Program-made: the position numbers and the translations under genes
In this document: positions 1 through 8,009 of the stretch, one piece after another
Layout of the letters: each line of letters opens with the position of its first letter
Numbering within the stretch: position 1 is the stretch's first letter
DNA from: Cohnella rhizoplanae
Lineage (GTDB): Bacteria > Bacillota > Bacilli > Paenibacillales > Paenibacillaceae
Direction of reading: 5' to 3'
NCBI RefSeq assembly: GCF_948329515.1
Contig: NZ_CAOJCN010000024.1
Coordinates: 17,068-81,067 of the forward strand
Length of the DNA stretch: 64,000 nt
Notes under the pieces: model-generated
Seen by the model: only the letters and a program-made list of their open reading frames with translations
What the model was told of the DNA's origin: nothing
The model's database searches: none

Positions 1-1001
1 AAGGCGTGCCCCGCGCCGAATTGGCGGCGCTGGCGGATACGCTGGAGCCTGTATCTGCAAGCGCAGGCAGCACCCTGATCAGAGAGGGAGAGCCCGGCGA
101 CTGCCTGTATATGATCGAGCGCGGCAAGGTCGGCGTGTACAAAGGCGAGACGCGCGTGCATGAGCTGCGCGGGGAGGAATACTTCGGCGAGATGGCGGTC
201 CTGACCCAAGGCGCACGCACCGCGACGATCGCGGCCGAGGAGGACGTCCGGCTGTGGAAGCTCGACTCGGACGTGTTCTACGACCGGATGATCGACCGGC
301 CGAGCATGGCGATCGAGATGATGAAGCTGCTGTCCCGGCGGATCAGGGACGCGCTCGGCACCGCCGGCCCCGGCGTTGCCGACGCGTCCGGCGACGCCGC
401 GGAAGCAGAGGCGGCTGCCGCCACCGGACCAGCCGCGATCGGCGCTGCGGTCGGCACCGCGGTCGGCGCCGCGGTCGACGCAGCTATAGCCGCGCCGACG
501 GCAGGGGCGCCGGGCGTCGGCGCTGCCGTCGCGCTGGATGCCGATGCAGACGGCGCATCGGCTGCCGGAGGCGCCTTGGCCATGTCCGGCAACGCCGCGC
601 TGCTCAAGCGCGTGCTGGTCCTGCAGCAGGTGCCGCTATTCCAGCATCTGAGCCCGGAGGGCTATGTCGATCTCGCGCAGCTCGTCCAGGAGGAAGACTA
701 TCCGGCTGGCAGGACGATCTGCAAGACCGGCGAATACGGGGACACGCTGTACGCGGTCGTCGAAGGCGCCGTCAGCGTCCGCAGGGAAGGCCGCGCGATC
801 GCGAGCCTGGGCGTGGGCGAGTACTTCGGCGAGATGGCGATCATCGACAGCGGTCCCCGCTCCGCCGATTGCGTCGCCGCCGAGCGCACTTCGCTGCTCG
901 CGCTGCGCAAGGAACAGCTGCTGGCCTTCTGCTTCCGCGACGCGCAGGCGCTCCGCGGCATGATGCGGGTGCTCTCCGAGCGTCTGCAGGGCATCGCATA
1001 G
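1..1001 (+). CDS. Protein with two cyclic-nucleotide-binding domains (5' partial)
   Basis: The open frame runs in from the window edge, so the N-terminus is missing; the GTG at 6 is probably internal, because the residues before it still fit the start of a cNMP-binding fold. Two CNB domains are visible, at roughly residues 1-115 and 205-331. Each carries a phosphate-binding-cassette-like motif (FGEMAVLTQGARTATI and FGEMAIIDSGPRSADC), with the Glu and Arg that contact cyclic phosphate in PKA-R/CAP-type folds. A low-complexity Ala/Gly linker of about 75 residues joins them. No HTH is present, so this is a sensor or regulatory subunit rather than a CRP-type regulator. Ligand and partner are unknown; the upstream gene is outside the window. 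Confidence 0.8.
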   Translation, partial: GVPRAELAALADTLEPVSASAGSTLIREGEPGDCLYMIERGKVGVYKGETRVHELRGEEYFGEMAVLTQGARTATIAAEEDVRLWKLDSDVFYDRMIDRPSMAIEMMKLLSRRIRDALGTAGPGVADASGDAAEAEAAAATGPAAIGAAVGTAVGAAVDAAIAAPTAGAPGVGAAVALDADADGASAAGGALAMSGNAALLKRVLVLQQVPLFQHLSPEGYVDLAQLVQEEDYPAGRTICKTGEYGDTLYAVVEGAVSVRREGRAIASLGVGEYFGEMAIIDSGPRSADCVAAERTSLLALRKEQLLAFCFRDAQALRGMMRVLSERLQGIA

Positions 1002-1037
1002 GAAAAAGCCGGGCGACCGCGGTCGTCCGGCTTTTTT
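1002..1037 (+). terminator. Rho-independent terminator
   Basis: A near-perfect 16-bp stem (one G-U pair) with a 2-nt loop is flanked by an A-run on the left and a T-run on the right. It directly follows the stop codon of the cNMP-binding gene. The symmetry allows function on both strands. Confidence 0.85.
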
Positions 1038-1103
1038 GGATCCCGCAAACGCCTAAAGGCGCACGCCGTCCACCTTGCGGCAAAACGCATATCTCGCCGC
1101 GCG

Positions 1104-1138
1104 TAAAAAAGCTCGCCGTCCATGAATGGACGGCGAGC
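1104..1138 (-). terminator. Rho-independent terminator of the Gfo/Idh/MocA-AraC operon
   Basis: A 12-bp GC-rich perfect stem (1111-1122 with 1127-1138) and a 4-nt loop are followed on the minus strand by a run of T. It lies 35 nt downstream of the oxidoreductase stop codon at 1173. Confidence 0.85.
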
Positions 1139-1172
1139 AGGCTGCATGCATGACTATAGCGAGCGAAGCGAA

Positions 1173-2255
1173 TCAGTCCGGCAGCTTGATCTCGACCTCG
1201 CGGCGCAGATCGGCCGAACGCAGCACGCCGTCGATGATCGCCTGCTGGATGAGGATCTGCTCGCCCGGGATCGGCGCCGGCCGGCCGTCGCGCACGGCTT
1301 CGGCAAAGTCGCGGACCTTCTCTTCGAAAAGGTTGAGCGAATGTCCGATCAGCGGCACCGCAGTCGAGGTGTTGCCGCCGAAGTCGTCGTGATACAGCGT
1401 CATGCTGCCGATCGCGCCGTCCCAGACGCCGGACCACGGACCAGAGCCCGCCGGGGTCACCTTGAGACCCGCATCGGTGCCGAGGAACATCGTGGCGCCC
1501 AGCGTGTCCATGTGCATCGCCCAGGAGATCTTGAACTGGAGCACGAGGTCGTTGTCGAAGCGGACCATCGCCACGCCGAAGTCCTCCACCTCGAACTTCG
1601 CGGCTTCCGGGTGGTAGAGCGGGTTCGTGCCGAAGTGGTTCGACGTAAACGCCGATACAGACACCGGACGCGGATAGCCGAGCGTGTTCAGCGCCATGTC
1701 GAGCGAATAGCAGCCGATGTCCGCCATCGCGCCCGCGCCTGCCAGCGCCTGGCTGATGAACGTGCCGCCCGGCATGCCGCGGCGGCGTCCGCCGCCCGTT
1801 TCCGCATAATACACGTTGCCGAGGCGTCCGGACTGGATGATATCCTGCAGCAGCTTCATGTTGGGATCGTAGCGCGGCTGGAACCCGATCGACAGCATGC
1901 CGTCGTTGGCCTTCGCCGTCTGCACCATATCCAGCGCTTCGTCCAGCGTTACCGACATCGGCTTCTCCAGCAGCACCTTTTTGCCCGCGCGCAGCGCGTC
2001 CACGCTCGTGCGGTGATGGGACGCATTGGGGGTACAGATGCTGACCGCGTCGAGGTCGTGCGCGAGCAGCTCGGTATGGCTGTCGTACGCGCCTGCGCCC
2101 ACGAGTCCCTCGCGCTCGGCGAACTCGCGCGCCCTGCCCGGCAGCACGTCCGCGACCGCCACGATGTCTACGAACGGCAGCTTGCGATAGGACATGACGT
2201 GGTAGCGGGCAATGCCGCCCGTGCCGATAATGCCGACTTTAATTCTCTCGCTCAT
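1173..2255 (-). CDS. Gfo/Idh/MocA family NAD(P)-dependent oxidoreductase
   Basis: 360 aa, the usual family length. The N-terminal Rossmann fold has the motif VGIIGTGGIA near residues 8-17, and the characteristic LLEKP motif lies near residue 95. The C-terminal alpha/beta domain binds the substrate. Family members oxidise or reduce sugars, inositols or their derivatives in the cytosol; the substrate cannot be read from sequence. Its ATG overlaps the stop codon of the upstream AraC gene by one base (TAATG), indicating translational coupling. A second divergent family member lies upstream of the AraC gene, so the three genes probably form one sugar-responsive operon. Confidence 0.88.
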   Translation of the reverse strand: MSERIKVGIIGTGGIARYHVMSYRKLPFVDIVAVADVLPGRAREFAEREGLVGAGAYDSHTELLAHDLDAVSICTPNASHHRTSVDALRAGKKVLLEKPMSVTLDEALDMVQTAKANDGMLSIGFQPRYDPNMKLLQDIIQSGRLGNVYYAETGGGRRRGMPGGTFISQALAGAGAMADIGCYSLDMALNTLGYPRPVSVSAFTSNHFGTNPLYHPEAAKFEVEDFGVAMVRFDNDLVLQFKISWAMHMDTLGATMFLGTDAGLKVTPAGSGPWSGVWDGAIGSMTLYHDDFGGNTSTAVPLIGHSLNLFEEKVRDFAEAVRDGRPAPIPGEQILIQQAIIDGVLRSADLRREVEIKLPD

Positions 2256-3274
2256 TAATGTTCAGACTCCTCTTCCGGAGCGCCCGGCTGCCGAATGCCA
2301 TGCAAGCGGCGGTAGGCCGAAGGCGTCATGCCGAATTTATGTTTGAAAACCGGATATAAATAGTTCGGATTGCCGTAACCGTGCCCGGCCGCGATCGCTT
2401 CGACGGGACGCGGCGAGCTCAGCAGCTCCTCCGCGATCCGCTGCAGTCGCACATGCTCCACCCAATCGCGGAATGCCGTGCCGCCCTCGCTGCGGAAGAT
2501 TCGCTGCAGCTGCCGCGGGCTCACCTGCACGCGCTCGGCGACCTCCTCCAGCGAGATCGGCCGCGCCGCGTTGTCCTCGATGTACTGCACGGCGAGGCGG
2601 AAGCGGTGATCCTTCATGTCGCGCGAAGGGATGCCGCGTCCGGCCTCGGGTGCGGCGTGCGCGCGGGCGGCGCGCAGCAGGATCTGCACGATATGCTGCT
2701 TGAGCGTCGTGTAGAAACCGACCGGCCGGTCCTCCCATGCACGATATGCGTCCAGGAACGCGTTCATCGCATGATACCGGTCGAGCGCCGGCGCCGAGGG
2801 CATCGTCTGCAGCAAGGCCAGGCAATCGTCCGCTTCCCTCCGCTCGAGCGGGTCGCCCCACTCGGCAGCCGTCCCGTGCTCGTCCAGGCGCACGATCTCG
2901 CAGTGAAGACACAGCTCGTGCATCGACTCTTCGGGATGGGCGCGCTGCTCGTGGACGACGTCGGGGCCGGTGAGGTAGAACAAGCCTTCCCGCAGCTCAT
3001 AAGGCGTACCTTCGACGATAACGGTCCCCTTGCCCTTGGGGATAAAATGAAATTCGTATTCTGAATGCTTGTGCGGCGCGATGACGTACCCGGGCGGGAA
3101 CTTCGTCAGATGGCAGCGAAGAACCCGTATGCCGAGGCCGCCCCACCTGAACCGCAGATCCAGCCGGTCCAGCGCATCCCAGCGGCGCTCCATGCGGGCG
3201 AACGCGAACGGCGTCTCGCCGGTACGCCGCTCGGCGTGCGTCGCCTCCGTCCGTTGGACGCCGGGGCCGGCCAT
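2255..3274 (-). CDS. AraC family transcriptional regulator with N-terminal cupin-like domain
   Basis: About 339 aa. The N-terminal half contains a cupin-like ligand-sensing segment (PGYVIAPHKHSEYEFHFI near residues 60-80). The C-terminal ~100 residues form a double HTH of AraC/XylS type (ISLEEVAERVQVSPRQLQRIF, then GYGNPNYLYPVFKHKFGMTPSAYRR). I chose the ATG at 3274, five bases after the upstream oxidoreductase stop, because GAGAGG lies 9 nt before it; the longer frame to 3418 overlaps the upstream gene. It lies between two Gfo/Idh/MocA genes and probably activates them in response to a sugar. Confidence 0.85.
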   Translation of the reverse strand: MAGPGVQRTEATHAERRTGETPFAFARMERRWDALDRLDLRFRWGGLGIRVLRCHLTKFPPGYVIAPHKHSEYEFHFIPKGKGTVIVEGTPYELREGLFYLTGPDVVHEQRAHPEESMHELCLHCEIVRLDEHGTAAEWGDPLERREADDCLALLQTMPSAPALDRYHAMNAFLDAYRAWEDRPVGFYTTLKQHIVQILLRAARAHAAPEAGRGIPSRDMKDHRFRLAVQYIEDNAARPISLEEVAERVQVSPRQLQRIFRSEGGTAFRDWVEHVRLQRIAEELLSSPRPVEAIAAGHGYGNPNYLYPVFKHKFGMTPSAYRRLHGIRQPGAPEEESEH

Positions 3275-3279
3275 CTCAG

Positions 3280-4272
3280 TCAGCCTCTCAGCGAGGACAG
3301 CGCGACGGCTCTGCCTTCCGATGCCGAACGGTTGGCCGCATCCATGAGCAAGGTGAGATCGAGCGCGAACGCGACATTCTCGGTTGCCTCGGTATTCTCC
3401 TGGATGTGGCGGACCCATTGGTCGAAGGCGTACGGCACGCGATCGCCCACGGGGATCTCGGTCCAGGCCTTTTCCGCATCGCTGTTGGTGCGCAACAGGA
3501 TCTTCTCCTCGGGGAATCCGTAAAGGAGCGTCCCGTCGGTGCCGTGCAGCTCGATCGAGAACGGCGAATGGCTATTCACGAAGCCCGCTTCGGCGATGCC
3601 GATCGCGCCGTTCGGATAAGAGAAGACCGCGACTGCATTGTCCTCGACCTCGCGTCCGCTTGCATAGCCGAAGGTTGCGCTGACGGTCTCGGGGAGGCCA
3701 AGGAACTTGCGCACCAGATAGACCGGATGACAGCCCAGATCGATGAGCGCTCCGCCGCCGCATTGCTCTTTCGAATAAAAGTGCTGCGGCAGCCAATCGG
3801 CGGTCGACCCGTTGTGCGACAATCTGACGCGAGCCAGCGTGAGCTGACCCAGCTTGCCGGAAGCGATGACTTCAAGGATCGATTGCGTATATCCGTCGTA
3901 GAGACGGGGCAGCGAGACGGCAAACTTCACCCCGGCCTCGCGGACTGCCGCTTCGATCTCGCCGGCTTCCGCCACTGTAGGCGCTACCACTTTTTCCGTG
4001 AAAATATGCTTGCCCGCCCGCGCGGCCTTCACCATCACGTCGCGATGCATATTCGTCGGCGCGTCGACGACGACTGCGTCGATGTCTTCCCGCGCGAGCA
4101 ACTCGTCCAGATCCGCAATGAAAGGAACGCCGTACTTCTCCGCCTTCTCCGCGCCGCGCGCGGGCAGCTCGTCCCAGATCGCCGCGATCTCCGTATCCGG
4201 ATGACCCAGCACCTGCTTGGTGTAGTCCTCTGCGTGCACGTGCCAATAACTCAGCATGCCGATTCGAATCAT
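3280..4272 (-). CDS. Divergent Gfo/Idh/MocA family oxidoreductase
   Basis: 330 aa. The overall fold pattern matches Gfo/Idh/MocA, with an N-terminal Rossmann segment, DAVVVDAPTNMHRDVMVKAARAGKHIFTEK-type sequence near residues 65-95 and a C-terminal substrate domain. The glycine-rich nucleotide loop is replaced by IGMLSYWHVHAEDY, and the usual EKP reads TEKVV. It is the first gene of the minus-strand trio with the AraC regulator and the second oxidoreductase. The ATG at 4272 is preceded by GGGAG at a good distance. Whether it keeps normal NAD(P) binding is uncertain. Confidence 0.8.
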   Translation of the reverse strand: MIRIGMLSYWHVHAEDYTKQVLGHPDTEIAAIWDELPARGAEKAEKYGVPFIADLDELLAREDIDAVVVDAPTNMHRDVMVKAARAGKHIFTEKVVAPTVAEAGEIEAAVREAGVKFAVSLPRLYDGYTQSILEVIASGKLGQLTLARVRLSHNGSTADWLPQHFYSKEQCGGGALIDLGCHPVYLVRKFLGLPETVSATFGYASGREVEDNAVAVFSYPNGAIGIAEAGFVNSHSPFSIELHGTDGTLLYGFPEEKILLRTNSDAEKAWTEIPVGDRVPYAFDQWVRHIQENTEATENVAFALDLTLLMDAANRSASEGRAVALSSLRG

Positions 4273-4504
4273 GTAGGCTGCTCTCCCTTCAAATATACGA
4301 CACTACCACAAGATATCACGTACGCATCCCTGATTTAAATGCAATTTCGTGTCATTCGAACTATAATTATGCGACACCCGCTTCGTTCATTTTAACATAT
4401 GGATCAATTGTGATACACTTCGCGATAGACGGGAAACACGGACGCTCCATACGCTCCGCGTTCCATTTGCGTTCCATATAAGGAAGAGAAAGAAGGCATG
4501 CCTG

Positions 4505-5701
4505 ATGAACGAGCAGACCGTATCCTACAAATCCCGGATCCGCGCGACGATCGACGACTACGCGCCGGAGCTAAGAGAGATTGCTTCGTATATCGCCGCT
4601 CATCCCGAGCTGGGGCACGAAGAACGGCTCGCAGCGTCCCGCCTAGCCGATGCGCTCGAGCGGCTCGGCTTCGCCGTGACGCGCGGCACGCTCGGACTCG
4701 AGACCGCGTTCGTCGCGGAATATCGCTCGGCCAAGCCGGGACCCACGGTCGCCCTGCTCGCCGAGTACGACGCGCTGCCCGAGATCGGCCATGCTTGCGG
4801 GCATCACTTGATCTGCACGATGGCGCTCGGCGCCGCAGCCGGTCTGCGGCCGCTGCTGGACGAGACGGGCGGGGTGATCCGCGTGTACGGCACGCCTGCC
4901 GAGGAGACCAAGGGCGCCAAGGTCGACATGGCCGCGGCCGGCTTGTTCGACGACGTGGACGCGGCGCTCATGGCGCATCCCTACCACAGCTTCGAACGTT
5001 CGGGCTCGTCGCTCGCCATGGACGCGCTGCAGTACGAGTTCCACGGCAGAGCCGCGCACGCCGCGGCCAATCCGGAGGACGGCATCAATGCGCTGGACGC
5101 CGTCATCCAGCTCTTCAACGGCGTCGGCGCGCTGCGCCAGCAGACCCGCAGCGACGCCCGCATTCACGGCATCGTGTCGCACGGCGGCCTGGCACCGAAC
5201 GTCATTCCCGATTATGCGGCCGCGCGCTTCTACGTCCGCGCCAAGAGCCGCGCCTATACGGACGAGCTCGCGCGCAAGGTAAACGCCTGCGCGGAGGCCG
5301 CCGCGCTCGCCACCGGAAGCCGGTTGGTCGTCAGCAACTACGAATATTCCTACGACGAGCTCCGCACGAACGAGGCATTGTCCGACGCGTTCATCGCCAA
5401 CCTGATCGAGGGCGGCGTCTCCGCGGGCGAGATCGCCTCCGGTCACGACAACGGCTCGCTGGATCTCGGCAACGTATCGCTGCGATGCCCGGCCGTGCAT
5501 GGCTACGTCAAGGTCGTCGATGCCCCCTACGCGCTGCATTCGATCGAGTTCAGGGACGCGGCGCAGCTGCCGAGAGCCTACGACGGCATGGTGCTCGGCG
5601 CCAAGACGCTGGCGCTCACCGCCTTCGACGTGCTGACCGACGGCGAACTGCTCTCCCGGATCCGGGCGGAGTTCGACACGGTCTCAGGGCGCTCCATGTA
5701 A
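4505..5701 (+). CDS. M20 family metallopeptidase / amidohydrolase
   Basis: 398 aa, full length for the M20D group (IAA-amino-acid hydrolase, AbgB and N-acyl-amino-acid amidohydrolase relatives). The metal-binding motif GHACGHH lies near residues 93-99, with PAEETKGAK further on, an internal dimerisation domain around 180-290, and a C-terminal HDNGSLDLGNVS segment that corresponds to the last metal-ligand region. Members hydrolyse amide bonds of N-acyl amino acids or small peptides in the cytosol; the exact substrate is unknown. It is divergent from the oxidoreductase/AraC cluster and is followed by a terminator, so it is probably monocistronic. Start chosen at 4505, behind an AGAAGGC-type site; the ATG at 4498 is out of frame. 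Confidence 0.87.
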   Translation: MNEQTVSYKSRIRATIDDYAPELREIASYIAAHPELGHEERLAASRLADALERLGFAVTRGTLGLETAFVAEYRSAKPGPTVALLAEYDALPEIGHACGHHLICTMALGAAAGLRPLLDETGGVIRVYGTPAEETKGAKVDMAAAGLFDDVDAALMAHPYHSFERSGSSLAMDALQYEFHGRAAHAAANPEDGINALDAVIQLFNGVGALRQQTRSDARIHGIVSHGGLAPNVIPDYAAARFYVRAKSRAYTDELARKVNACAEAAALATGSRLVVSNYEYSYDELRTNEALSDAFIANLIEGGVSAGEIASGHDNGSLDLGNVSLRCPAVHGYVKVVDAPYALHSIEFRDAAQLPRAYDGMVLGAKTLALTAFDVLTDGELLSRIRAEFDTVSGRSM

Positions 5702-5723
5702 TGCATTAGTCAAGTATGCGATG

Positions 5724-5782
5724 ACCGCGAGAAAGCCGATGCGCCGTGAACGTCGGGCGCGGCGGACTTTACGCGGTTTTTT
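5724..5782 (+). terminator. Rho-independent terminator of the M20 gene
   Basis: A long imperfect stem whose outer arms are ACCGCG and CGCGGT encloses paired AAAG/CTTT, CCG/CGG and GCGCC/GGCGC blocks. It ends in six T residues. It lies 23 nt downstream of the amidohydrolase stop. Confidence 0.7.
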
Positions 5783-5871
5783 GGTTGTAATTACCTAATA
5801 TTATTTTAGGTTTATGATTTATTCGCTAATTGTTTGGTGAATGTAAATAAATTTCGATCATTTACTCTATT

Positions 5872-5895
5872 TAATCGTACGGTGGCTCCCGATAA
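5872..5895 (+). promoter_or_regulatory. Weak sigma-D-like promoter candidate before the chemoreceptor gene
   Basis: The octamer CCCGATAA (5888-5895) is one mismatch from the motility sigma factor -10 (GCCGATAA). A TAAT element lies upstream, but the spacing is only 12 nt against the usual ~15, so the match is tentative. Chemoreceptor genes in Bacilli are commonly sigma-D dependent. Confidence 0.25.
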
Positions 5896-5961
5896 CTATA
5901 GAGCAGGGTTAGCGGAATTGTTATTTCGTTAGCCTACATATGGTAAAAGGAGCGATCTTTG

Positions 5962-7689
5962 ATGTACGTCTCAGTGAAGGTTCGATTGATCATGCTGTTC
6001 GCGGTACCTTTGCTGCTGTTCGCCGGCACCGCCGTGTACTTGCTCCAACTGATCGGTTCGAACACGGACCGCCTGTCCGCTACGCTGTACGATACCGCCT
6101 ACCGCTCGACCGCGGAGGTGCTGAGCTCGGACCGCGATATGCAGCAAGCGCTGTCCGACTACCTAATGATCCGCTACGCGAATCTATCGGCGGAAGAGAA
6201 AAGGGCGACGCTCGACGACTACCGAGCCAAGGTGAAAAAGATCAACGCCGCGATCGGAAGCGCGACGGAAATCATAAAACGCGAAGGCTTGGAAAACCTG
6301 GCGCATCCGACGACGGGAGAGACCATCAGCGAGATCATGGTTAACTTCCAAAACGGCTTCCGCGTCTGGTCCGCGCAAGCCTCGGTCACGCTGCAGCAGC
6401 CGAAGATTAACCCGGAGCAAGAGAGCGCCCTGCTCGCCAAGTTCCGTCAGGGCAGGGACAGCGTGGGCGCTTTCGGGGAGATCATGAACCGTTATGCCGA
6501 AGATGAGACCGCTGGCATCCGCAGGGACACGCGCACCGCTTCGACCACGGTTTATGCCGCGCTTATCATCGTATCGGCGTTGTTCGTCGCCCTTGGCGCC
6601 TATCTGATCTACACGCTGAGCCGCACGATCGGCAACGTGCTACGCAAGACCCGCTCGGTCGCCGCAGGCAACCTGGCCTTCGCTCCGCTGGACAAGTACG
6701 GCCGGGACGAGCTCGGACAGATCGATCAGTCGGTGGACGCCATGATCGCGCAGATTCGCGGACTCGCGGAGAGCATCTCCTCGCACACGCGCGTCGTCGA
6801 GTCGTCGTCGCGCACGCTGGCGGATGGGGCTGCCGAATCCGCCCGGGCGACGCACGCGTCCGCCGGCCACATCGGCGAGGTGCGGACCCAGATCGAGATC
6901 CAGTCCTCGATCGCGGAGGAGACGAGCCGTGCCATCGAAGAGATGGCGCGAGGCGTCGGACGCATCGCGGACAGCATGGGGACGATCTCCGGCCATGCGT
7001 CCGAGGCCGAAGATATCGCCGAGCGCAGCGCGGGCAAGGTGAACGCGCTTCGTCTTCAGCTCGAGGAGATCCTCGCATCCGTGCGCGGCTTGTCCGAGAT
7101 CGTCGAGCGGCTGCGGGATCAGTCGGGACGCATCGGCGCGATCGCGGACAACATCACCGGCTTCGCAGGCCGGACCAACATCCTGTCGCTGAACGCGTCC
7201 ATTGAAGCGGCAAGGGCGGGCGAGCACGGACGGGGCTTCGCCGTCGTCGCCGAGGAGATCCGCAAGCTGGCAGCCAGCTCGATGGAGTCGGCGCAAGGCA
7301 TCCACGAGCTGATCTCGGACACGCAGGGCGGGATCGCCAGCGCTGCCGGACAGATGGACGCGACGCTCGCGCGCTCGGAGACGGGCGGCGAGATGATGGC
7401 TCAGGTCGAGCGGGACTTCTCGGAGATCCGTCGCGCCGTGAAGGAGGTCTCCATGCAAGTCGCCGACGCTTCCGCCGTCACCGAGCAGATGTCGGCCGGC
7501 TCGGAGGAAGTCGCGGCCAGCATGGAGCAGGCTTCCCGCTCGGCGCAGGACAACGCGCACAAGACCCACCTCGTCGCGGCGGCGTCCGACCGCCAGCTCG
7601 CGCTAAGCGAGGAGATCGCCTCCGCCGCCTCCTCGCTGCGGGAGGTCGTAGGCAGCCTGACGGAGGCCGTCGGCAAGTTCAAGTGGTAG
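5962..7689 (+). CDS. Methyl-accepting chemotaxis protein
   Basis: About 575 aa. A TM segment at residues ~6-28 and a second near ~190-215 enclose a mostly helical extracellular sensor of ~160 residues resembling a four-helix bundle. A HAMP domain follows (~215-270), then a long coiled-coil signalling domain. The usual hairpin tip is recognisable (IADNITGFAGRTNILSLNAS followed by IEAARAGEHGRGFAVVAEEIRKLA). It senses an unknown ligand and signals to CheA/CheW at the membrane. AAGGAG lies 10 nt before the ATG at 5962; an in-frame TTG at 5959 is the alternative start. No chemotaxis genes are adjacent. Confidence 0.92.
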   Translation: MYVSVKVRLIMLFAVPLLLFAGTAVYLLQLIGSNTDRLSATLYDTAYRSTAEVLSSDRDMQQALSDYLMIRYANLSAEEKRATLDDYRAKVKKINAAIGSATEIIKREGLENLAHPTTGETISEIMVNFQNGFRVWSAQASVTLQQPKINPEQESALLAKFRQGRDSVGAFGEIMNRYAEDETAGIRRDTRTASTTVYAALIIVSALFVALGAYLIYTLSRTIGNVLRKTRSVAAGNLAFAPLDKYGRDELGQIDQSVDAMIAQIRGLAESISSHTRVVESSSRTLADGAAESARATHASAGHIGEVRTQIEIQSSIAEETSRAIEEMARGVGRIADSMGTISGHASEAEDIAERSAGKVNALRLQLEEILASVRGLSEIVERLRDQSGRIGAIADNITGFAGRTNILSLNASIEAARAGEHGRGFAVVAEEIRKLAASSMESAQGIHELISDTQGGIASAAGQMDATLARSETGGEMMAQVERDFSEIRRAVKEVSMQVADASAVTEQMSAGSEEVAASMEQASRSAQDNAHKTHLVAAASDRQLALSEEIASAASSLREVVGSLTEAVGKFKW

Positions 7690-7698
7690 CGGCAATAT

Positions 7699-7761
7699 AA
7701 AAAACGACGTATCGCGATCCGGCCGAAACGAAGCAGACTCGGCGGAACAACGATACGTCGT
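7699..7761 (-). terminator. Terminator downstream of the nuclease-like gene and 51-bp array
   Basis: An 11-bp perfect inverted repeat (7704-7714 with 7751-7761) contains an inner GCCGA/TCGGC stem. On the minus strand it runs straight into TTTTTT. It would end transcription that leaves the gene at 8010-8687 and crosses the tandem array. Confidence 0.6.
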
Positions 7762-7810
7762 ATCACGTTCCACCCGCTCTCACGATGCCACCTAATCTCA
7801 CGATTTCATC

Positions 7811-7985
7811 GAATGCGGCACATCCTTATCTCCGCCCAACCCCACACTTTCTGCCAAATAAGAATGTGACACATCACTATCTCCGCCCAACCCCGCCTTT
7901 CCTGCCAAATAAGAATGCGGCACATCGCTATCTCCGCCCGACCCCGCTTTTCCCGCCAAATAAGAATGTGCCACATCCTTATCCC
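7811..7985. repeat. Tandem array of a 51-bp unit, about 3.4 copies
   Basis: The anchor GAATG(C/T)G(G/A/C)CACAT recurs at 7811, 7862, 7913 and 7964, exactly 51 bases apart. Each unit contains TATCTCCGCCC and CCAAATAAGAATG. Units differ by a few substitutions and have no unique spacers. It occupies the gap between the chemoreceptor and the nuclease-like gene. Because 51 is a multiple of three, a spurious frame with a 17-aa repeat stays open through it; no ribosome binding site precedes that frame. Confidence 0.9.
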
Positions 7986-8009
7986 GGCGACACTCGCCTC
8001 AACCGTCGC

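Noticed and set aside
5701..5958. Possible c-di-GMP riboswitch before the chemoreceptor gene
   Set aside because: The AT-rich leader does not show the conserved GEMM stems or the tetraloop-receptor sequence; only a weak sigma-D-like box is visible.
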